Source of the DNA: an uncultured Ruminococcus sp.
GTDB taxonomy: Bacteria; Bacillota; Clostridia; Oscillospirales; Ruminococcaceae
Length of the DNA stretch: 6,584 nt
Assembly (NCBI GenBank): GCA_937907215.1
Contig: CALESG010000112.1
Coordinates: 1 to 6,584 of the forward strand
Reading direction: 5' to 3'
The position numbers and the translations under genes are program-made. Positions 4,363 to 6,584 of the stretch are shown in pieces. Numbering within the stretch: the first letter of the stretch is position 1; every line of letters starts with the position of its first letter. A model generated the notes under the pieces. The model had not been told where the DNA came from. It saw only the letters and a program-made list of their open reading frames with translations, and searched no databases.

Positions 4363-5505
4363 ATGAAAGGCAAACGAATATTAATTGGTATTACAGGTGG
4401 TATTGCTGCCTATAAGATGGCAGATACAGTAAGTATGCTTGTTAAAACAGGAGCAGAGGTCGATGTTATTATGACAAAGAATGCAACGGAGTTTATAACA
4501 CCGCTGACATTTGAAACACTTACAAACCGCCGTTGTATTGTGGACACATTTGCACGTGACTTTGAGTTTGACGTGGCTCATGTTTCTCTTGCAAAGGCTG
4601 CTGATGTTATTCTAATAGCTCCTGCTACTGCAAATGTTATTGCCAAACTTGCTCATGGTATTGCTGATGATATGCTCACCACTACTGCAATGCTTGAAAA
4701 TCCGATAACTCAGAATAATATCAAAACATTGAAAAAATACGGATTTGAGGTCATAGAGTCCGACAGTGGACGGCTTGCATGTGGTGATTTAGGCAGAGGC
4801 AAACTCCCATCTCCGTTAATCCTTAAAGAGTATATTGAAAGATGTGTAGCACGTAAGAAATCACTTAACGGTGTACATGTTACAGTAACGGCAGGACCAA
4901 CACAAGAGTCGCTTGACCCTGTACGTTTTCTAACTAATCACAGTTCTGGCAAGATGGGATATGCTATTGCACGAGAGGCCATGCTTCGTGGTGCTGACGT
5001 TACACTTATAAGCGGAGTGACAGAGCTGGCAATTCCACCTTTTATTAATGTTCAGCGTGTTATTTCGGCAAAAGATATGCTCGAAGCTGTTCAAAATGAA
5101 CTGCCAAGTACTGATATATTGATAAAGGCGGCAGCCGTTGCAGATTATCGTCCGAAAGCAATTTCAGATAACAAAATGAAAAAGAATGACGATGATTTGA
5201 GTCTGCCCTTGGAACGTACTGAGGATATACTTGGTTGGGTAAAAAACAATCGTCATTCAGGATTGTTTGTGTGCGGATTTTCAATGGAAACAGAAAATTT
5301 AATTGAAAACTCACGAAAAAAGTTGATAAAAAAGGGATTGGATATGATTGCTGCTAATAATCTGCGAACAATTGGGGCTGGATTTGGTATAGACACTAAT
5401 GTTATCACGATTATAACAAAAAGCTATACAAAACATCTTCCTCTTATGAGCAAAGCAGATGCTGCCGCTGTCTTGATGGATGAAATAGAACGGAGACGCA
5501 AATGA
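4363..5505 (+). CDS. coaBC: Bifunctional phosphopantothenoylcysteine synthase/decarboxylase, CoaC motif missing
   Basis: CoaBC (Dfp) couples cysteine to 4'-phosphopantothenate with CTP (CoaB) and decarboxylates the product to 4'-phosphopantetheine (CoaC, an FMN flavoprotein). Of 380 residues, 1-165 are CoaC: ITGGIAAYK (9-18), catalytic H73 in VAHVSLA, APATAN (86-91) and the flap SGRLACGD with C140. The expected stretch between ADDMLTTTA and MLENPITQ, about 16 residues including PxMNxxM with the essential Asn, is absent (junction A109/M110, DNA 4689/4690). CoaB (about 169-380) is normal: VTAGPTQE, NHSSGKMG, KAAAVADYRPK and METENLIENSRKKL. The start is ATG 4363 with GGAGG at 4354-4358; an upstream in-frame ATG at 4276 would add 29 unlikely residues. 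The gene overlaps coaX by ATGA. CoaB function is likely; CoaC function is doubtful. Confidence 0.93.
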   Translation: MKGKRILIGITGGIAAYKMADTVSMLVKTGAEVDVIMTKNATEFITPLTFETLTNRRCIVDTFARDFEFDVAHVSLAKAADVILIAPATANVIAKLAHGIADDMLTTTAMLENPITQNNIKTLKKYGFEVIESDSGRLACGDLGRGKLPSPLILKEYIERCVARKKSLNGVHVTVTAGPTQESLDPVRFLTNHSSGKMGYAIAREAMLRGADVTLISGVTELAIPPFINVQRVISAKDMLEAVQNELPSTDILIKAAAVADYRPKAISDNKMKKNDDDLSLPLERTEDILGWVKNNRHSGLFVCGFSMETENLIENSRKKLIKKGLDMIAANNLRTIGAGFGIDTNVITIITKSYTKHLPLMSKADAAAVLMDEIERRRK

Positions 5506-6272
5506 TACTGACCGTTGATATTGGTAATACTACTATCGCATTGACTGGTATTGAGCGTACTGGTAATGACTACAATGTTATATTCACAGAAAAATTATCT
5601 TCCGATTTTAGCTTAAGTGGTTTTGATGACTGTCAAGTTTTTAGAATACTTGAAAGTATAATTAGTAATTTTAATATCATTGAAGGAGTAGCTATGTCAT
5701 CCGTAGTTCCAAAACTGACGCATCCAATAAGTAATGCTATTGAACATATTATCGGTATATCTCCAAAAGTGATAAGTACAATGTCGTATAATAAAATTCT
5801 CAAATTCGCAATACCCGAACCCCAAAAGCTGGGACTTGACAGGATAGCCGACAGTGCGTGGGCTGCTTCACATTATCAACTGCCTGTGATAACTGTTGAT
5901 ATAGGCACTGCAATGACTTTTAATGTTATAAGTAAAGGAGGCGTGTTCCTCGGTGGAATGATTGCCGCAGGACTTCAAACTTCTGTAAATGCACTCTCAG
6001 ACTATGCTGTCCAGTTGCCGAAGTTCAATATCAGACAACCTGATAAATTAATAGGAACTAATACAACAGAGTGTATGCTTTCGGGTGCCATTATCGGTGC
6101 TGCAGCCATGGTCGATGGAATAACTGCTCGTATTCAAACGGAGCTTGGAATGTCGGTAACACTTGTACTTACAGGTGGAGGTGCTAAGTTTGTCGATCCA
6201 TTCTGTATGTATCCTCACATATTAGAACCATATATGCTTGCAAAAGGGCTTGCAATGACAATAAATGATTAG
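5502..6272 (+). CDS. coaX: Type III pantothenate kinase
   Basis: CoaX phosphorylates pantothenate with ATP, the first step from the vitamin to coenzyme A. Type III enzymes belong to the ASKHA fold, need a monovalent cation and, unlike type I, are not inhibited by CoA. Motifs in order: the P-loop-like VDIGNT with D6, SSVVP (66-70), PEPQKLGLDR with D113 (usual form GxDR), VDIGTAMTF with D133, GGMIAAGL (151-158), IGTNTTECMLSGAIIG (184-199) and LTGGGAKF (223-230). The 256 residues match the family. Where many members read TTFD this one has MTFN after the GTA, a mild variation. The start overlaps the coaBC stop by ATGA with GGAG at 5492-5495. It is the last gene of the operon, followed by a terminator. 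Because the enzyme escapes feedback, control may lie in the transcript leader (inference). Confidence 0.95.
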   Translation: MILTVDIGNTTIALTGIERTGNDYNVIFTEKLSSDFSLSGFDDCQVFRILESIISNFNIIEGVAMSSVVPKLTHPISNAIEHIIGISPKVISTMSYNKILKFAIPEPQKLGLDRIADSAWAASHYQLPVITVDIGTAMTFNVISKGGVFLGGMIAAGLQTSVNALSDYAVQLPKFNIRQPDKLIGTNTTECMLSGAIIGAAAMVDGITARIQTELGMSVTLVLTGGGAKFVDPFCMYPHILEPYMLAKGLAMTIND

Positions 6273-6289
6273 TCTTTGACTATATAAAA

Positions 6290-6333
6290 AAATTCTCCCG
6301 ATTCAAAATTGAATTGGGAGAATTTGTATTTAG
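6290..6333 (+). terminator. Terminator of the pan-coa operon
   Basis: Positions 6290-6305 pair with 6310-6325 (16 bp with one G-U; core TTCTCCC/GGGAGAA) around a 4-nt AAAT loop. The hairpin is preceded by a run of A and followed by TTTGTATTT. It starts 18 nt after the coaX stop, the right place for the operon end. The A-run on the left means it could also stop transcription on the opposite strand. Confidence 0.85.
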
Positions 6334-6365
6334 AAAATCTCCGGTCAGACAGGTAATGCTGTTAA

Positions 6366-6530
6366 CTTAAGAAAAGTGATGATTGTGTAATTATGCACAA
6401 ATTTGTCCGTTCCAAGATTGAAGTAACTCTGAGATTCATAAAAATCCTGCTTCCTGATGGAAATGAAGAATTTTTGATTACCAATATCTTTGATTCGGAC
6501 TTTACAGACTCTGATTTTGGTGAGCTTTAT
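6366..6530 (+). pseudogene. Remnant of an IS4-type (DDE_Tnp_1) transposase
   Basis: Read in frame with position 6393, the sequence translates to a stretch containing VTLRFIKILLPDGNEEFLITN and then IFDSDFTDSDFGELY. This closely resembles the region just before the conserved YhhRW-Glu segment of IS4-family transposases (pattern: K-I-x-L-x-x-G-E-x-E-x-L-x-T-N, then F-x-x-x-D-F-x-E-L-Y). After ELY the expected FLRW or HLRW is replaced by QNPYQ and a stop at 6546-6548, so the 3' catalytic part is gone. Upstream an in-frame TAA at 6363-6365 interrupts it, and a neighbouring frame may continue the similarity. No more than about 55 codons of an original near 400-450 remain, and no start with a ribosome site is seen. 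It is a decayed fragment, not a functional gene. Confidence 0.65.
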
Positions 6531-6549
6531 CAGAACCCGTACCAATAGC

Positions 6550-6578
6550 TTGCAATAAGTGAAAAAATGTGATATAAT
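6550..6578 (+). promoter_or_regulatory. Promoter for a gene beyond the right edge
   Basis: TTGCAA (6550-6555) is followed after 17 bp by a perfect TATAAT (6573-6578) with a TGA extension at 6570-6572. The expected start is about 6585, just outside the window, so the controlled gene is not visible. It begins two bases after the stop that ends the transposase remnant. Confidence 0.72.
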
Positions 6579-6584
6579 GAAAGT

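Noticed and set aside
6345..6545. 66-codon minus-strand frame at the right end
   Set aside because: It is antisense to the IS4-type transposase remnant, which reads sensibly on the plus strand; no ribosome site or recognisable protein.

Overview
The window is AT-rich DNA that looks like a member of the Firmicutes/Bacillota, most likely a clostridium of the Ruminococcus type. This rests on the strong AGGAGG ribosome sites, tightly overlapping genes, low GC, and protein sequences that read like clostridial PanB/PanC/PanD/CoaBC/CoaX. The genus is an inference; no search was run.

Layout. Positions 1-570 hold no convincing gene: a strong bidirectional terminator hairpin (105-149), some AT-rich dyads and short repeats. 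About 568-1775 is an ISAs1-family (H-repeat type) insertion sequence with an apparently intact DDE transposase (628-1749). A good sigma-A promoter (1776-1804) starts at once after its right end. It is followed by a structured leader of about 225 nt containing a stem-loop with two bulged adenosines, the hallmark of the pan RNA motif, and then an intrinsic terminator just before the panB ribosome site. panB, panC and panD follow, each pair overlapping by ATGA. A 226-nt gap with three evenly spaced heptamers and a perfect hairpin precedes coaBC and coaX, which also overlap by ATGA. A terminator hairpin closes the operon at 6290-6325. Beyond it lie a short decayed remnant of an IS4-type transposase and a strong outward promoter at the very end (6550-6578) for a gene outside the window.

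How the genes work together. PanB (ketopantoate from ketoisovalerate), PanC (pantoate plus beta-alanine) and PanD (beta-alanine from aspartate) make pantothenate. CoaX (type III pantothenate kinase) phosphorylates it. CoaBC adds cysteine and decarboxylates to 4'-phosphopantetheine. Ketopantoate reductase (PanE or IlvC), CoaD and CoaE are not here and must be encoded elsewhere.

Most notable points. (1) The CoaC half of CoaBC lacks about 16 residues that normally carry the PxMNxxM substrate-binding motif with its essential asparagine, although the reading frame is intact and the catalytic His and flap Cys remain. (2) The panB leader combines a two-bulged-A stem-loop with a terminator and several mutually exclusive pairings, suggesting attenuation. 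(3) An insertion sequence abuts the -35 box of the pan promoter. I see no defence system, CRISPR array, tRNA or rRNA, and no wholly new gene system.
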